Shown here piece by piece: positions 37,393 to 46,969 of a stretch of DNA of 64,000 nt. Origin of the DNA: Mesorhizobium loti (GTDB lineage Bacteria; Pseudomonadota; Alphaproteobacteria; Rhizobiales; Rhizobiaceae); the NCBI GenBank assembly GCA_002356515.1, contig AP017605.1:6123020-6187019 (forward strand). The letters run 5' to 3'. The position numbers and the translations under genes were made by a program. Below the pieces are notes generated by a model, which was given only the letters and a program-made list of their open reading frames with translations, was not told where the DNA came from and did no database searches. Within the stretch, counting starts at the first letter, position 1. Every line of letters begins with the position of its first letter.

Positions 37393-38469
37393 ATGAAATC
37401 TCTGCGCGTCATTGTTCGCCACCATGGTGGGCCTGAAGTTCTGGAGGTCGTGGAGGAAGACGCGCCCCATCCGGCATCAGGTGAGTTGCGGGTGCGAACA
37501 ATCGCCGCCGGTGTCTCCTTCGCAGAGCTATTGATGCGGGAGGGGATTCATCCGGAAAAGACGACCCTGCCATTTACGCCAGGATGGGATATTGTAGGCA
37601 TCGTGGACGAGGCCGGAGACGGAGCGTCCCATGCGATGGTTGGCAGAATGGTTGCCGCGTTGCCCATTCATGGTGGCTACGCCCAGTTGATCTGCCTGCC
37701 GGAAGATGAACTCACTCCGGTCCCACCTGGTGTTGATCCCGCCGAGGCAGTTAGCCTCGTACTGAACTACGTTACGGCCTATCAGATGATGTATCGCCTT
37801 GGGCATGCCTCAGCGGGACAACGGGTCCTTATTCATGGCGCGGCCGGTGGAGTGGGCACGGCTCTGCTGCAACTTGGCCGCCTGGCAGGCTTGGAGATGT
37901 ATGGGACTGCATCTCTTGCGGCTCATCAAACCGTGTCAGATCTCGGCGCTACGCCGATCGACTACGAGCGGACCGACTTCGTCAAAGAGATCCATCGCCT
38001 GACAAACGACGGCGTGGACGTCGTCTTCGACGGGGTCGGCGAAGCCAATGTCTGGCGTTCGTTTCGGACTCTGAGGCCTGGCGGTCGCGTCATAGCCTAT
38101 GGCTTCACCTCATTTCTGCAGAAGGGCCAACTGGCAGGCGGCTTACGTTATCGTCTTCGCGGGATATTGCGACCTGCGTGGTACGCGGTCCGCGCTTTCG
38201 TTTCACCAGGCCGACGACGCATCCTCCCTTACAGCATACAATATTTGAAACGGTGGAGGCCCGCCTGGTTCCGCGAAGATCTCGGCGCCTTACTCGAGCT
38301 GCTTCGCGATGGGAAGATCAAGCCGATCGTTGCCGAGCGGATTCCTTTGACCGAGGCTCGTCGCGCCCAGGAACTGCTCGGTCAGGGAGGCGTCAAGGGC
38401 AAGATCGTGCTGATCTGCAATTCGCTGGCACCCCGACAAGGTATTGCTGAGCAAGAGCAGAGCCTTTAA
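37393..38469 (+). CDS. medium-chain zinc-independent alcohol dehydrogenase / quinone oxidoreductase-like protein
   Basis: A 358-aa MDR-superfamily oxidoreductase. The N-terminal GroES-like domain starts MKSLRVIVRHHGGPEVLEV and shows PGWDIVGIV; the NAD(P)H-binding domain has LIHGAAGGVGTALLQLG (about 148). The zinc-binding residues of classical alcohol dehydrogenases are missing, as in quinone reductases. The C-terminal end (RRAQELLGQGGVKGKIVL) is normal. Substrate unknown. The ATG at 37393 fits homologues but lacks a close ribosome binding site (GAGGAG is 24 bases upstream); a TTG at 37345 would add 16 residues. It stands alone. Confidence 0.87.
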   Translation: MKSLRVIVRHHGGPEVLEVVEEDAPHPASGELRVRTIAAGVSFAELLMREGIHPEKTTLPFTPGWDIVGIVDEAGDGASHAMVGRMVAALPIHGGYAQLICLPEDELTPVPPGVDPAEAVSLVLNYVTAYQMMYRLGHASAGQRVLIHGAAGGVGTALLQLGRLAGLEMYGTASLAAHQTVSDLGATPIDYERTDFVKEIHRLTNDGVDVVFDGVGEANVWRSFRTLRPGGRVIAYGFTSFLQKGQLAGGLRYRLRGILRPAWYAVRAFVSPGRRRILPYSIQYLKRWRPAWFREDLGALLELLRDGKIKPIVAERIPLTEARRAQELLGQGGVKGKIVLICNSLAPRQGIAEQEQSL

Positions 38470-39016
38470 ACTGTAAGCCCTGCCTCAACCGTCGGCCTGG
38501 GACGTTTCAACGACCACTTCGCGCCGCAATCACTACGTCCGGTTTCTTCTCACAATGTCTGGCTTTAAGGAAGCCGCAAACGGATGTGCGTACGCTTCGA
38601 TCCGAAATCTGGCGGGTCAGCCATGTTAACATTATGGGTAATCAAACGGCGTGCAATAATTCAAACCATTGCGCACGCTCTTTTTGGCACGCTGCTGTTG
38701 AAATGCCCCCCTAAATAGTTCTGCCGCCACGAGCTGCTTCGGCACCTTGCTGCGCGTGTGAACGAACATATCGTGGCCGCCTGCGCACAAATGCCCGCCA
38801 TCGGGGCCCCCCGATTGCCACGGTCTGGACATACTGCATGATCGGCGTCCCCTCTTGGGGTTGCCTAAATCAGAAAGTCGGTCGGCTCACATCCATGCCG
38901 ACTTGTTTGGCTGTGGCGAAGTGGTCGATGCCGGCCAGAATTGCTATTCCATTCGCCACCGCGGCCTCAACGAGGCGATCTATGCTCGCTTTGCACGCGC
39001 CGCTTCTCTCTTGAAG
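38470..39016. other. 547-bp gap
   Basis: No supported gene. An open frame at 38855-39127 on the plus strand runs opposite the start of the hydratase-like genes and is probably a shadow. The composition is mixed and I see no repeats or RNA signatures. Confidence 0.5.
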
Positions 39017-39334
39017 CTACCGACCCTTGACCTCATCCATCTTCAGGGCAAGTTCGGCCGGGGTGAGGATGCCTTTCCGGAAGAGGATGTTGGCGAAAGC
39101 AACGATCCAGCGGTCATAGTAGCTTAGCTTTCCCACCATCTCGGCGCCGAGAGCTTCGACGCCACAGCGTTTCTCCTCTGTGTTGATGATCTTGTGAAAA
39201 TCGAGAACATCTGCCAGGGCGTGGCAGCGCTTTTCCCAAGGCTCAAGCTCGTGGTCTACGCGATGGATGGGGTCGGACGGCAATCCCCCGATATCGTTGG
39301 GAAGTCGACTTACGAGGTGACGATTGTCAGTCAT
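39017..39334 (-). CDS. nitrile hydratase beta N-terminal-type subunit (SCNase beta-like)
   Basis: A 105-aa protein with the all-helical N-terminal domain of nitrile hydratase beta subunits: NDIGGLPSDPIHRVDHELEPWEKRCHAL and LSYYDRWIVAFANILFRKGILTPAEL. In standard nitrile hydratases this is the first half of one beta polypeptide; here it is a separate gene. The start overlaps the stop of the alpha-type gene by four bases (ATGA), implying coupled translation and a fixed ratio. Last gene of the long minus-strand run. Confidence 0.8.
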   Translation of the reverse strand: MTDNRHLVSRLPNDIGGLPSDPIHRVDHELEPWEKRCHALADVLDFHKIINTEEKRCGVEALGAEMVGKLSYYDRWIVAFANILFRKGILTPAELALKMDEVKGR

Positions 39335-39981
39335 GGTGCAACCTCAAGATCTAATCTGACGGGAACCACTCCTATCATGGCATCACGCGTGACGAGATCG
39401 GCCAGCTGCTGCTCATCATAGTCATCGGTGCCATCCGGACGCATCGGCAGCACCAGGTAGCGCACTATCGCCGTCGAATCGCTGACGCGGACCTCGACGT
39501 CGTCAGGAATTTCGGTGCCAAACTCTGCAAGGACGGCGCGAGGCTCGGAGACGGCGCGTGCCCTGTACGGCTTCAGCTTGTACCAGTCCGGCGGAAGCCC
39601 CAAGACCGGCCGAGGGTAGCAGGAGCACAATGTGCAGACGATCAGGTTGTGAACGTCCGGTGTGTTTTCCAGCACAATGAGTTCTGTGTCGTCGTAGAAG
39701 CTGATGCCGAGCTCCTCGCATGCAGTGCGGCCGTTCTCCAGCAAGCGGGCCTTGAACGCCGGGTCGACCCAGGCTCGCGCGACGACCTTTGCGCCGAGAG
39801 CGGGGGTGCGCGAGTCGATGACTTCAATCTGCCGGCGGATCTCGTCGGCGCGGATCAGCTTGCGCTCAATCAGAAGCTCGCGGACGGCCGTTTCCATGAT
39901 GTCGAAATAGCCCGGCGCTTCGTCCTGCGTGATTTCGGCGTGATCGTCATGGTGGTCCTGACCGGGGTCAGCCATCTTCAT
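39331..39981 (-). CDS. cobalt-type nitrile hydratase alpha / thiocyanate hydrolase gamma-like subunit
   Basis: A 216-aa catalytic subunit. The metal site is VCTLCSC at about residues 115-121 (Cys116, Cys119, Cys121), the Thr version that marks cobalt enzymes; the flanking YPRPVLGLPPDWYK is strongly conserved. The outer two cysteines are normally oxidised to sulfinic/sulfenic acids. It hydrates nitriles to amides, or thiocyanate in SCNase relatives. An acidic His/Asp-rich N-terminus (DHHDDHAE) is unusual and might help metal loading. I chose ATG 39981, which overlaps the previous stop (ATGA); 39975 and 39996 are alternatives. Confidence 0.9.
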   Translation of the reverse strand: MKMADPGQDHHDDHAEITQDEAPGYFDIMETAVRELLIERKLIRADEIRRQIEVIDSRTPALGAKVVARAWVDPAFKARLLENGRTACEELGISFYDDTELIVLENTPDVHNLIVCTLCSCYPRPVLGLPPDWYKLKPYRARAVSEPRAVLAEFGTEIPDDVEVRVSDSTAIVRYLVLPMRPDGTDDYDEQQLADLVTRDAMIGVVPVRLDLEVAP

Positions 39982-40325
39982 ATCCTTTCCAGCCATGTCT
40001 CGAAGATTTCGATGCGCAGCCCGTCTTGCGGCGAGCCGGCATAGTCTGCCCAGATCTCGGCCATAGGTATCGCCACGCGGTAATAATGCCGCTTTGACCC
40101 GGCGTTGCGGCCAAAGCCCTCTTCCTCATTGTCGACTGCGGCCGGTTCGATCACGGCTTCGACCGCCCCATGCTTGCCACGCAGATAGATAGGCACGCGG
40201 TAGTGGCCGATCGGAGCGCGCATGAGTATCCGGACCCGATCTCCCGCTTTAAAAATGGGTGCCTCGCCGGCGGCGAGAACGACTCTGAAGTGGGCGGGTT
40301 GCAAAGTTCCGCGAATATTCGACAT
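39978..40325 (-). CDS. nitrile hydratase beta C-terminal-type subunit (SH3-like)
   Basis: A 115-aa protein with the SH3-like barrel of the nitrile hydratase beta C-terminus: FKAGDRVRILMRAPIGHYRVPIYLRGKHGAVEAV, then KRHYYRVAIPMAEIW and the closing IEIFETWLE. As a stand-alone gene it corresponds to thiocyanate hydrolase alpha or ToyL-type subunits. The ATG at 40325 is where the domain begins; upstream frame to 40433 is not homologous. It overlaps the catalytic subunit gene. Confidence 0.82.
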   Translation of the reverse strand: MSNIRGTLQPAHFRVVLAAGEAPIFKAGDRVRILMRAPIGHYRVPIYLRGKHGAVEAVIEPAAVDNEEEGFGRNAGSKRHYYRVAIPMAEIWADYAGSPQDGLRIEIFETWLERI

Positions 40326-40363
40326 CTCTCGTCTCTTCGGCTTCCTGCGCGTATTGCCGCGGC

Positions 40364-41293
40364 CTAGCTGGCGTCCACGAAACGGAACGCGTTTCCGGTG
40401 CGGTTTGCATAGCCGACCCCGGGGTACTCCCAATGGTAGCCAAGCAGCTTCACCTTGTCGGTCGCGGCACGGTCGAGCAGCTTGAACCGGTTGCTGATCG
40501 CTAATTCCGGAAGTGTGTCATAGCCGAACTTCCAATCCGGATGTTCGAACGAGACGATCTGGTTGTTGGCCACGTCCGCCGTGATAACCATTCCCTCGGC
40601 GCCTGCTAGTTCGAATGACAGGTGACCCGGCGTGTGGCCAGCCGAGTCAAGCACGCTCATCCCCGTAATAACGTCGTCACCGGGCTTCAGCATCACCACA
40701 CGGTCTTTGATCGCATTGAGGTCCCGCTGCGCCCCCTTTGCGAACTCATGCAGGGCATCGGGCATGTTGGTCAGATAATCCGGATCCATCCAGAAATTCC
40801 ATTCTGATGCGCCGACATGGTAGCTGGCGTTCGGATATCGCAGGCCGCCACCTTCCACCAACGTTGCCCAAATGTGGTCCGGATGCGCATGGGTGAAGAC
40901 CACCTTCGTAATAGCGGTAGGATCTATCCCTGCGTTCTGCAGGTCCTCCGCGAGGTGGCCATCGCTCGGTTGATATTTGTGGCCCCCGCCGATATCGACG
41001 AGGATGAGATCGTTTCCCTTGCGCAGCAGCGGGATATTCGTCTTAGCACGAACCACGCCGCCGGGAGCGTCGATGCGATCGAGGATGGCGGCTCGCTCCT
41101 CCGCCGGAACGTCGGGCACCAGGATTTCGCCAGGAACGGAGATAAACCCGTCGCTGAGCACGGTTATCTCAAACTCACCATGCGAGAAGGTGTAGGCCGG
41201 CGCCGCGAGTGCCGCTTTCGGCATGAGAGTCGATACTGCCAGCCCGCCAGCGGTTCCCAGCACCTGCCGGCGAGTAAAGCGATCGAGGTCCAT
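40364..41293 (-). CDS. exported metallo-beta-lactamase-fold hydrolase (Tat substrate)
   Basis: A 309-aa protein. A twin-arginine signal peptide (TRRQVLGTAGGLAVSTL, residues 6-30) directs it to the periplasm. The MBL zinc site HAHPDH is present (FTHAHPDHIWA), with further ligand His in GHTPGHLSFE and Asp in ADVANN. The family covers lactonases and other ester hydrolases; substrate unknown. The ATG at 41293 (AAGGG seven bases upstream) is better than 41320. Found 38 bases before the hydratase-like genes in one co-directional run. Confidence 0.88.
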   Translation of the reverse strand: MDLDRFTRRQVLGTAGGLAVSTLMPKAALAAPAYTFSHGEFEITVLSDGFISVPGEILVPDVPAEERAAILDRIDAPGGVVRAKTNIPLLRKGNDLILVDIGGGHKYQPSDGHLAEDLQNAGIDPTAITKVVFTHAHPDHIWATLVEGGGLRYPNASYHVGASEWNFWMDPDYLTNMPDALHEFAKGAQRDLNAIKDRVVMLKPGDDVITGMSVLDSAGHTPGHLSFELAGAEGMVITADVANNQIVSFEHPDWKFGYDTLPELAISNRFKLLDRAATDKVKLLGYHWEYPGVGYANRTGNAFRFVDAS

Positions 41294-41344
41294 TTCAATC
41301 CCTTTCACGTTCGTTGACATCCGCCGCGGCCTGACGCCGAGCTG

Positions 41345-41794
41345 TTACGGCGTGCCTGGCTTGGCCGGCACGTCGAAGCTGACGATCTGGCGGTCGATGA
41401 CGTGATGCGTCGGATCCGCCAGCTCGACCAGTACCTTGTGGGAACCGGGATTCAGCCCGACAACGATTATTGTCTCGCCGCTGGCGTCGACGAAATGCCA
41501 GGGCGCGTCATCAACGGTGATGTGGACATGGCCGATGCGCGGCGAGACATCGAGGGCGCCTTTGCCGAACACCGGCACAACGCGCAGGTTCTCGGTGCGG
41601 TATTGGATAAAGACGAGGCCGCGCGACAGCGGTTCGGCCAATGGCGGGTCGACGACGAGCTTCGGCGCCGGCTCATTCTCGATGGCGACAAGCGGCGATG
41701 GACCCACAATGTCCTTTGCCGTTTGCGCCGACGCCCCTGTGGTTATCCCGATTGCTGCGGTCATGGAGATCAAATCCTTCCAACTGAGCGTCAT
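41345..41794 (-). CDS. exported DUF6130-type protein
   Basis: A 149-aa protein with an N-terminal signal sequence (about residues 1-23, ending GASAQ). The mature domain is beta-rich with GHVHITVDDAPWHFVDAS and LNPGSHKVLVELADPTHHV, the hallmarks of DUF6130, a family with two conserved His-rich strands that may bind a metal. No activity is known. Gaps of 32 and 51 bases to its neighbours suggest it is in the same operon. Confidence 0.75.
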   Translation of the reverse strand: MTLSWKDLISMTAAIGITTGASAQTAKDIVGPSPLVAIENEPAPKLVVDPPLAEPLSRGLVFIQYRTENLRVVPVFGKGALDVSPRIGHVHITVDDAPWHFVDASGETIIVVGLNPGSHKVLVELADPTHHVIDRQIVSFDVPAKPGTP

Positions 41795-41826
41795 CGCGAA
41801 ATCCTTCAGCAGAGCTAAGGGGAAAT

Positions 41827-42576
41827 CTAGATTTGGGCCGCCCCGCCATCGACGAACAACTCGGTCCCGGTCACGAAGCTGCTGTCACTTGAAGCCAGGA
41901 ACAGTGCCGCGCCCGCAGTTTCGTCCGGGTCGGCAAGCCGACCCAACGGCGTCGCCGCCTTTAGGGAGCCGAACATCCGGTCCCTCGCCGCCCCGGCCGG
42001 GGCGAGGTCCGAAAGGCCGGGCGTGAGGGTGGAGCCAGGAGAAAGGACGTTCACTCGAATGGCCCGGCCGGCGAGATCGAGGATCCAGCTTCGCGCGAAG
42101 TTGCGGATCGCGGCTTTACTGGCGCTGTAGACGCTGAAATTGGGTGTCCCCGTTGTTCCGGTGGTCGATCCGACGAGGATGATCGAGGCATCGTCCTTCA
42201 ACAACGGCAGCGCCTTCTGAACAGTGAAGAGCGTTCCCTTGACGTTGGTCCGGAAGGTGTTGTCGAAATGCTCTTCGGTGATCGCGCCCAATGCGGCGAA
42301 CTCGCCGCCGCCGGCATTGGCGACGAGTACGTCAATCGTTCCGGCATCGTCTCGGACGATCGCATAGAGGCGGTCGAGATCTGCCATGTCGGCTACATCA
42401 CCCTGGATGCCGCGCGCACCATTGCCGACTGCGAGCACCGCGCTGTCGAGTTCCTTCTTCCGGCGGCCCGTCATAAAAACCCGGGCGCCCTCCATGGAAA
42501 ATCGCTTGGCCATCGCCAGGCCGATGCCGCTCGTCGCGCCGGTAATAACGGCAACCTTTCCGTCGAGTTTGCCCAC
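41827..42576 (-). CDS. short-chain dehydrogenase/reductase
   Basis: A 249-aa classical SDR. The NAD(P)-binding motif is TGATSGIG near residues 13-20, NAG in VANAGGGEF, catalytic Ser in LVGSTTGTTG, and the YxxxK pair in YSASK. The Arg residues after the second strand (TGRRKKE) favour NADPH. The start is a GTG at 42576 with AGGAGA eight bases upstream; a longer frame to 42666 overlaps the next gene and is not homologous. Probably reduces or oxidises an intermediate of the surrounding hydrolase pathway. Confidence 0.9.
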   Translation of the reverse strand: MGKLDGKVAVITGATSGIGLAMAKRFSMEGARVFMTGRRKKELDSAVLAVGNGARGIQGDVADMADLDRLYAIVRDDAGTIDVLVANAGGGEFAALGAITEEHFDNTFRTNVKGTLFTVQKALPLLKDDASIILVGSTTGTTGTPNFSVYSASKAAIRNFARSWILDLAGRAIRVNVLSPGSTLTPGLSDLAPAGAARDRMFGSLKAATPLGRLADPDETAGAALFLASSDSSFVTGTELFVDGGAAQI

Positions 42577-42605
42577 GGCAAATCTCCTTTTTTGTACGGG
42601 TTCAG

Positions 42606-43571
42606 TCACACGCCCTCGTAGACCAGCCGAGTAAAGAAGGCCGGGTCGATGACGAAATTGCCCCATATGGCGTCGAAGACGGCCGTAGGCTTCGCCGCAA
42701 CGGTCTCGTCGCGCGTGCGACCTTCGCGCTTGAGTTTGGCGACGTTGTCCCTGATCCCGACCAGCATGTCGCGGAAAGCCTGCAACTCGGCGCGGTTGCT
42801 GACCGGTTGGCCGTGGCCGGGAATAATGATCGTCTTGTCGGTCGTCGCCGCGAGATTGGCATCCGAGGCGGCGATCATCCCGTCGATGCTGCCACCGGTC
42901 GAGTAGTCGATGAAGGGGTAGATGCCGTTCCAGAACGTGTCCGCGACATGCAGGATATCCGCTTCTCCAAAAGTGACGGAGATGTCGCTGTTAGTATGAG
43001 CAGAACCATAGTGCTTGAGCGCGATGGACTGGCCATTGAGCTTGAAATCGCGACTGTCTGTCAGCACGTCGGTCGGAAGGGCGTTAGCGGCCAGCGGCAG
43101 GAAATTGTAGTCCCATTCCTCCACGCGCTGTACCTGCGCGAGATATTTCAGGGTGTTGTCGTGCGCTATGATTTTTGCACCCGCCGGACCCAGCCAGGAA
43201 TTGCCGTCGGCGTGGTCGAAATGCCAATGGGTGTTAATCAGGTGCGTCACAGGATCAGCGGATATGGCTTCCAGCGTCTTGATTATCTGCGGCCGCGATA
43301 CGCTGATCCCCGCATCGACCAGCACCTTGCCATCCCGCCCGGTCAGCACGGCCACGTTACCGCCAGACCCCTCCAGCACGCTGACATTGTTGCGCAGCGT
43401 GTGGACCGTGATGGGCGACGTGGCGGCGCTGTCTTTGATCAAGCTGACAAGGCCCCTGGCCTCCGCATAGGCCTGCCGGGGCAAAAGCCACCCGCTGGCA
43501 GACGCAGCGGCTCCGATGCAGCACATGCAGAAGCCGCGGCGGGTAAGGGAATTCCGGTGAGCGAACGACAT
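42606..43571 (-). CDS. exported metallo-beta-lactamase-fold hydrolase 2
   Basis: A 321-aa protein. The N-terminus carries a Tat-like signal (SLTRRGFCMCCIGAAASASG), then an MBL domain with HWHFDHADG, the later ligands His in KHYGSAHTNSD and Asp in HVADTF, and His in IPGHGQPV. This set is the complete di-zinc site of the family. The 318-aa length and the paralogous 40364-41293 gene show that two distinct exported MBL enzymes are made by the same run. Substrate unknown; relatives include quorum-quenching and flavin-linked hydrolases. Confidence 0.88.
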   Translation of the reverse strand: MSFAHRNSLTRRGFCMCCIGAAASASGWLLPRQAYAEARGLVSLIKDSAATSPITVHTLRNNVSVLEGSGGNVAVLTGRDGKVLVDAGISVSRPQIIKTLEAISADPVTHLINTHWHFDHADGNSWLGPAGAKIIAHDNTLKYLAQVQRVEEWDYNFLPLAANALPTDVLTDSRDFKLNGQSIALKHYGSAHTNSDISVTFGEADILHVADTFWNGIYPFIDYSTGGSIDGMIAASDANLAATTDKTIIIPGHGQPVSNRAELQAFRDMLVGIRDNVAKLKREGRTRDETVAAKPTAVFDAIWGNFVIDPAFFTRLVYEGV

Positions 43572-43656
43572 GGTTTCTTCCTCTGACGGTCATCTGAGGT
43601 TTTCTCTAGAAGACGCGTTGCGGGCGAGATTCACAAATCTCGGTAGAAGTCCGTGA

Positions 43657-44640
43657 TCAGTTTGTGACGACCTTTCGGTCAAGGAAATTCCGGATCAGCG
43701 GGCCCATCTCGTCGAGCTTGTCTTCGAGCGCGAAATGCCCAGTGTCCAACATGTGAATCTCAGCTTCAGGAAGATCACGTAAGTACGGCCCGGCACCGTC
43801 CGCGGGAAAGATTTTGTCGTTCTTGCCCCACACGATCAGGGTCGGGGGTTTCTTGGTGCGGAAAAATTCCTGAAACTTCGGATAGAGCGGGACGTTGCTC
43901 CCGTAATCGTGAAATAGATCGAGCTGAATATCTTTGTTCCCAGGACGATCGAGAAGGGCCTGATCATGCGCCCAATTATCAGGGTCAATGCGTGACAGGT
44001 CAGCTACACCATCGGTGTACTGAAACTTTGTGGTTTCTGGCGCGACGAGAAAACTAAGTGCTTCCCTGTGCTTGGCCGAGCCGTCTGCCCAATAGGCCTT
44101 GATCGGATCCCAGAATTCCTTGAGGCCTTCCTCATAGGCGTTGCCGTTCTGAACGATCAACGCTGTCACCCGTTCCGGGTGCTTAAGAGCAAGCCGGTAG
44201 CCGACGGGTGCGCCGTAATCCATGACATACATGGCGTAGCTCTTTCCGCCGAGCTGGCCGAGCAGGCCGTCGACGAGATCGGCATAGTGCCCGAACGTGT
44301 AGGCAAACTCCTTGTGATCGGGCGCGCCGCTCTGGCCGAACCCGGGATAGTCCGGCGCTATCACGTGGTAGCGGTCGGCCAGCAGCGGGATCAGGTTGCG
44401 GAACATGTGAGATGATGTCGGAAAGCCGTGCAGCAACAGCACCACAGGTCCATCGGTCGGACCAGCCTCGCGGTAGAAAATGTCAACACCCTCGACCTTA
44501 GCCGTGCGGTAGTGGACGGTCGGAGGAACCGTCTGTTCGGCGGCATATCCGGACTGGAGGCCGATCGGCAGGGGCGCCGTCGATGCAAGCAAGACAGACG
44601 CGACCGCCAGTGCAATAACCCTGGAATTGAAACTCAACAT
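43657..44640 (-). CDS. exported alpha/beta hydrolase, epoxide hydrolase/dehalogenase-like
   Basis: A 327-aa protein with a signal peptide (residues 1-34), then an alpha/beta-hydrolase fold. The oxyanion motif is [10 protein letters not shown], the nucleophile elbow is VMDYGAP with Asp as nucleophile (as in epoxide hydrolases and haloalkane dehalogenases), and the catalytic His is in DTGHFALED. So it is expected to form an alkyl-enzyme ester rather than a serine acyl-enzyme. Substrate unknown. Same operon direction as its neighbours. Confidence 0.87.
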   Translation of the reverse strand: MLSFNSRVIALAVASVLLASTAPLPIGLQSGYAAEQTVPPTVHYRTAKVEGVDIFYREAGPTDGPVVLLLHGFPTSSHMFRNLIPLLADRYHVIAPDYPGFGQSGAPDHKEFAYTFGHYADLVDGLLGQLGGKSYAMYVMDYGAPVGYRLALKHPERVTALIVQNGNAYEEGLKEFWDPIKAYWADGSAKHREALSFLVAPETTKFQYTDGVADLSRIDPDNWAHDQALLDRPGNKDIQLDLFHDYGSNVPLYPKFQEFFRTKKPPTLIVWGKNDKIFPADGAGPYLRDLPEAEIHMLDTGHFALEDKLDEMGPLIRNFLDRKVVTN

Positions 44641-44742
44641 CTTAGCTCCTTTGCCGGCATCGGCCGGAATTTAGGGAAGGGGCGCTACGCGGTGGGAGGA
44701 CGGCCGCGTAGCGCGGCTTCGGCGAGTGCCGAGCGTGGCAGT

Positions 44743-45729
44743 TCAGGCCGAAGCGCGGATGAACGAGATAAGCGCGGCGTTGATCTCGTCTTTCCGGGTG
44801 GTGCACATGCCGTGCGGGGCTCCGTCTAGGATCTTGAGCTGCGATCCCTTGACGAGCTTAGCCGTCAGCAAGGCTGAATCGGCGATTGGCACCAACTGGT
44901 CGTCCTCGCCGTGCAGGATAAGTGTTGGAACGTCGATTTTCTTTAGGTCTCCTGTGAAGTCGGTTTCCGACTGTGCCTTGATGCCGAGATAGGATGCGGG
45001 CATGCCGGCCATCATGCATTGCAGAACGAACTGGCCGCGCACGCCGTCCGATATCTTGGCGCCTGGCCGGTTGTAGCCGTAGAAAGGCAGCGACAGCTCG
45101 CTCCAGAAGGCGGACCGGTCTTCGTGGATTTTCCCGCGCAGTGCATCGAATGCTTCGATCGGGGCGCCGAGCGGATTTGCTTCGGTTTTTAGCCGAAGCG
45201 GCGGTATCGCGCTGATAAGTACCAGCTTGGCGATGCGCTTGGTTCCATGGCGACCAACATAGCGTGCCACTTCGCCGCCGCCCGTGGAATGGCCGATGTG
45301 AATCGCCTTCTTCAGATCAAGCGCCGCGACCAGTTCGCCGAGATCGTCGGCATAGGTATCAATGTCGTTGCCCCGCCAAGGCTGGCTGGAACGGCCGTGC
45401 CCGCGCCGGTCCGCGGCGATGACCCGATAGCCGTTCGAGGCCAGGAAGAACATCTGATCTTCGAAAGCATCCGACGACAACGGCCAGCCGTGACTGAAAA
45501 CGACCGGCTGACCGGAGCCCCAATCCTTGTAGTAAATCTGCGCACCGTCGCTGGTGGTTAGGAAGCTGCCGGAAAGCTTTCCCTTGCCACGCACAGTCGC
45601 GGCTTCGGCGTGGTCCGCACCGGTCGGGCTAGGCAGGCCCAAGGCCGAGGCGGCAAATAGTCCAGTCGTCCCCATCAGGACGGTGCGGCGCGATGCCATG
45701 GCATGGCGCGAGTACAAAGTCTCGGTCAC
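44743..45729 (-). CDS. exported alpha/beta hydrolase, chloroperoxidase-like (paralogue A)
   Basis: A 328-aa serine hydrolase with a Tat-like N-terminus ([20 protein letters not shown]). Core motifs: [21 protein letters not shown], nucleophile Ser in [14 protein letters not shown], catalytic Asp region [10 protein letters not shown], and His in GAPHGMC. These are the features of non-haem chloroperoxidases / C-C or ester hydrolases. The catalytic domain is closely related to that of the next gene (45799-46620), which lacks the signal, so one exported and one cytosolic copy arose by tandem duplication. Confidence 0.9.
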   Translation of the reverse strand: MTETLYSRHAMASRRTVLMGTTGLFAASALGLPSPTGADHAEAATVRGKGKLSGSFLTTSDGAQIYYKDWGSGQPVVFSHGWPLSSDAFEDQMFFLASNGYRVIAADRRGHGRSSQPWRGNDIDTYADDLGELVAALDLKKAIHIGHSTGGGEVARYVGRHGTKRIAKLVLISAIPPLRLKTEANPLGAPIEAFDALRGKIHEDRSAFWSELSLPFYGYNRPGAKISDGVRGQFVLQCMMAGMPASYLGIKAQSETDFTGDLKKIDVPTLILHGEDDQLVPIADSALLTAKLVKGSQLKILDGAPHGMCTTRKDEINAALISFIRASA

Positions 45730-45798
45730 AGCTTTATCCCTTCGATTGTGGTGAACGCGCGCGGACTAGTGTTTAGGGCGGCCGTCCGCGCGAAGCGG

Positions 45799-46620
45799 TC
45801 AGGACTTGATGAAGGCCAGCAGTTCGTCGTTCACTCGATCCTTGAGCGTAGTGCACATGCCGTGCGGCGCACCCTCGTAGACCACGAGTTTCGCGTTTTT
45901 GACGATCTTGGACGACAGCAGGGCAGAGTCGGCGATCGGGACGATCTGATCGTCGTCGCCATGCAGGACAAGCGTTGGGACATCAATCCGTTTGAGGTCT
46001 TCTGTCAGATCGGTTTCGGAAAACGCCTTGATGCAGAAATACGAGGCCGGGAAGCCCGCCATGATGCTCTGCAACCAGAACGATTGCCGGACCCCCTCCG
46101 AGACCTTCGCGCCAGGACGATTGTAGCCATAGAAGGGCAGGCTGAGATCCTTCCAGAACTGCGAGCGGTCGGCAACGACGGCGGCGCGCAGTTTGTCGAA
46201 TTCCTCCATCGGCGTGCCGCCGGGATTCTTCTCGGACTTGACCATGACCGGTGGGATCGCCCCGATCAGCGCAGCCTTTTCGACGCGCCCCGTCCCGTGC
46301 CGGCCGATATAGCGCGTCACCTCGCCGCCGCCGGTCGAATGGCCAATGTGAATCGCCTTCTTTAGGTTGAGCGCGGCGGTCAGTTCCGCAAGGTCGTCCG
46401 CATAGGTGTCGAGGTCATTGCCCTGCCAGGGCTGGCTGGAACGGCCGTGGCCACGCCGGTCATGTGCGATGCAACGGTAACCACGAGAGGCCAGGAAGAA
46501 CATCTGGTCCTCGAACGCGTCTGCGGTCAGCGGCCAACCATGGCTGAATACGATTGGCTGCCCGGAACCCCAGTCCTTGTAAAATATGGTTGTGCCGTCT
46601 TTCGTGGTAATGGTACTCAT
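45799..46620 (-). CDS. cytosolic alpha/beta hydrolase, chloroperoxidase-like (paralogue B)
   Basis: A 273-aa protein starting [20 protein letters not shown], with AAGGAG seven bases before the ATG. Same motifs as paralogue A: nucleophile Ser in [24 protein letters not shown] and GAPHGMCTT. It has no signal peptide. As the first gene of the run behind the LysR-controlled spacer it should be the most strongly expressed. Relatives are described as perhydrolases or haloperoxidases, activities often incidental to an esterase. Confidence 0.92.
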   Translation of the reverse strand: MSTITTKDGTTIFYKDWGSGQPIVFSHGWPLTADAFEDQMFFLASRGYRCIAHDRRGHGRSSQPWQGNDLDTYADDLAELTAALNLKKAIHIGHSTGGGEVTRYIGRHGTGRVEKAALIGAIPPVMVKSEKNPGGTPMEEFDKLRAAVVADRSQFWKDLSLPFYGYNRPGAKVSEGVRQSFWLQSIMAGFPASYFCIKAFSETDLTEDLKRIDVPTLVLHGDDDQIVPIADSALLSSKIVKNAKLVVYEGAPHGMCTTLKDRVNDELLAFIKS

Positions 46621-46969
46621 CAGAAACTCCTTGAAGATTTGTCGGCAGAACACCGCCCATGCGCTCAAAACGGGGGCGATCATACGGGACTTCGGCAATC
46701 GGCTAATTGCGCCGCAACATGACTATCGCTCTGAAGGGCAATCGTTCACCCTTGCCTACTGGCTTCGAAGCAGACTGCGGTCTTTCTGCGATCTGCTCTA
46801 CGCCAACCTGAACTGCTTCAGACGAGCGCTGCGTCCAAGCTTTGAAAGATCGACTTTTGAGCGGTTTGCTTCCTAACGCCTGAGCTAGTGCGATCATCGG
46901 TCACTATCGGGTTTCTGAGCAGCCCTTAACTTTGAGAACGAGCTTTTCGACGTTTGAAAAGGTGTGGAG
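46621..46969. promoter_or_regulatory. divergent promoter region of the hydrolase run and its LysR gene
   Basis: 349 bases between oppositely directed genes, the usual place for a LysR operator. I could not single out one convincing T-N11-A box. No supported gene; short frames here are shadows. Confidence 0.5.

Noticed and set aside
38855..39127. 90-codon open frame on the plus strand
   Set aside because: Partly antisense to the hydratase beta-type gene, no domain and no ribosome binding site.
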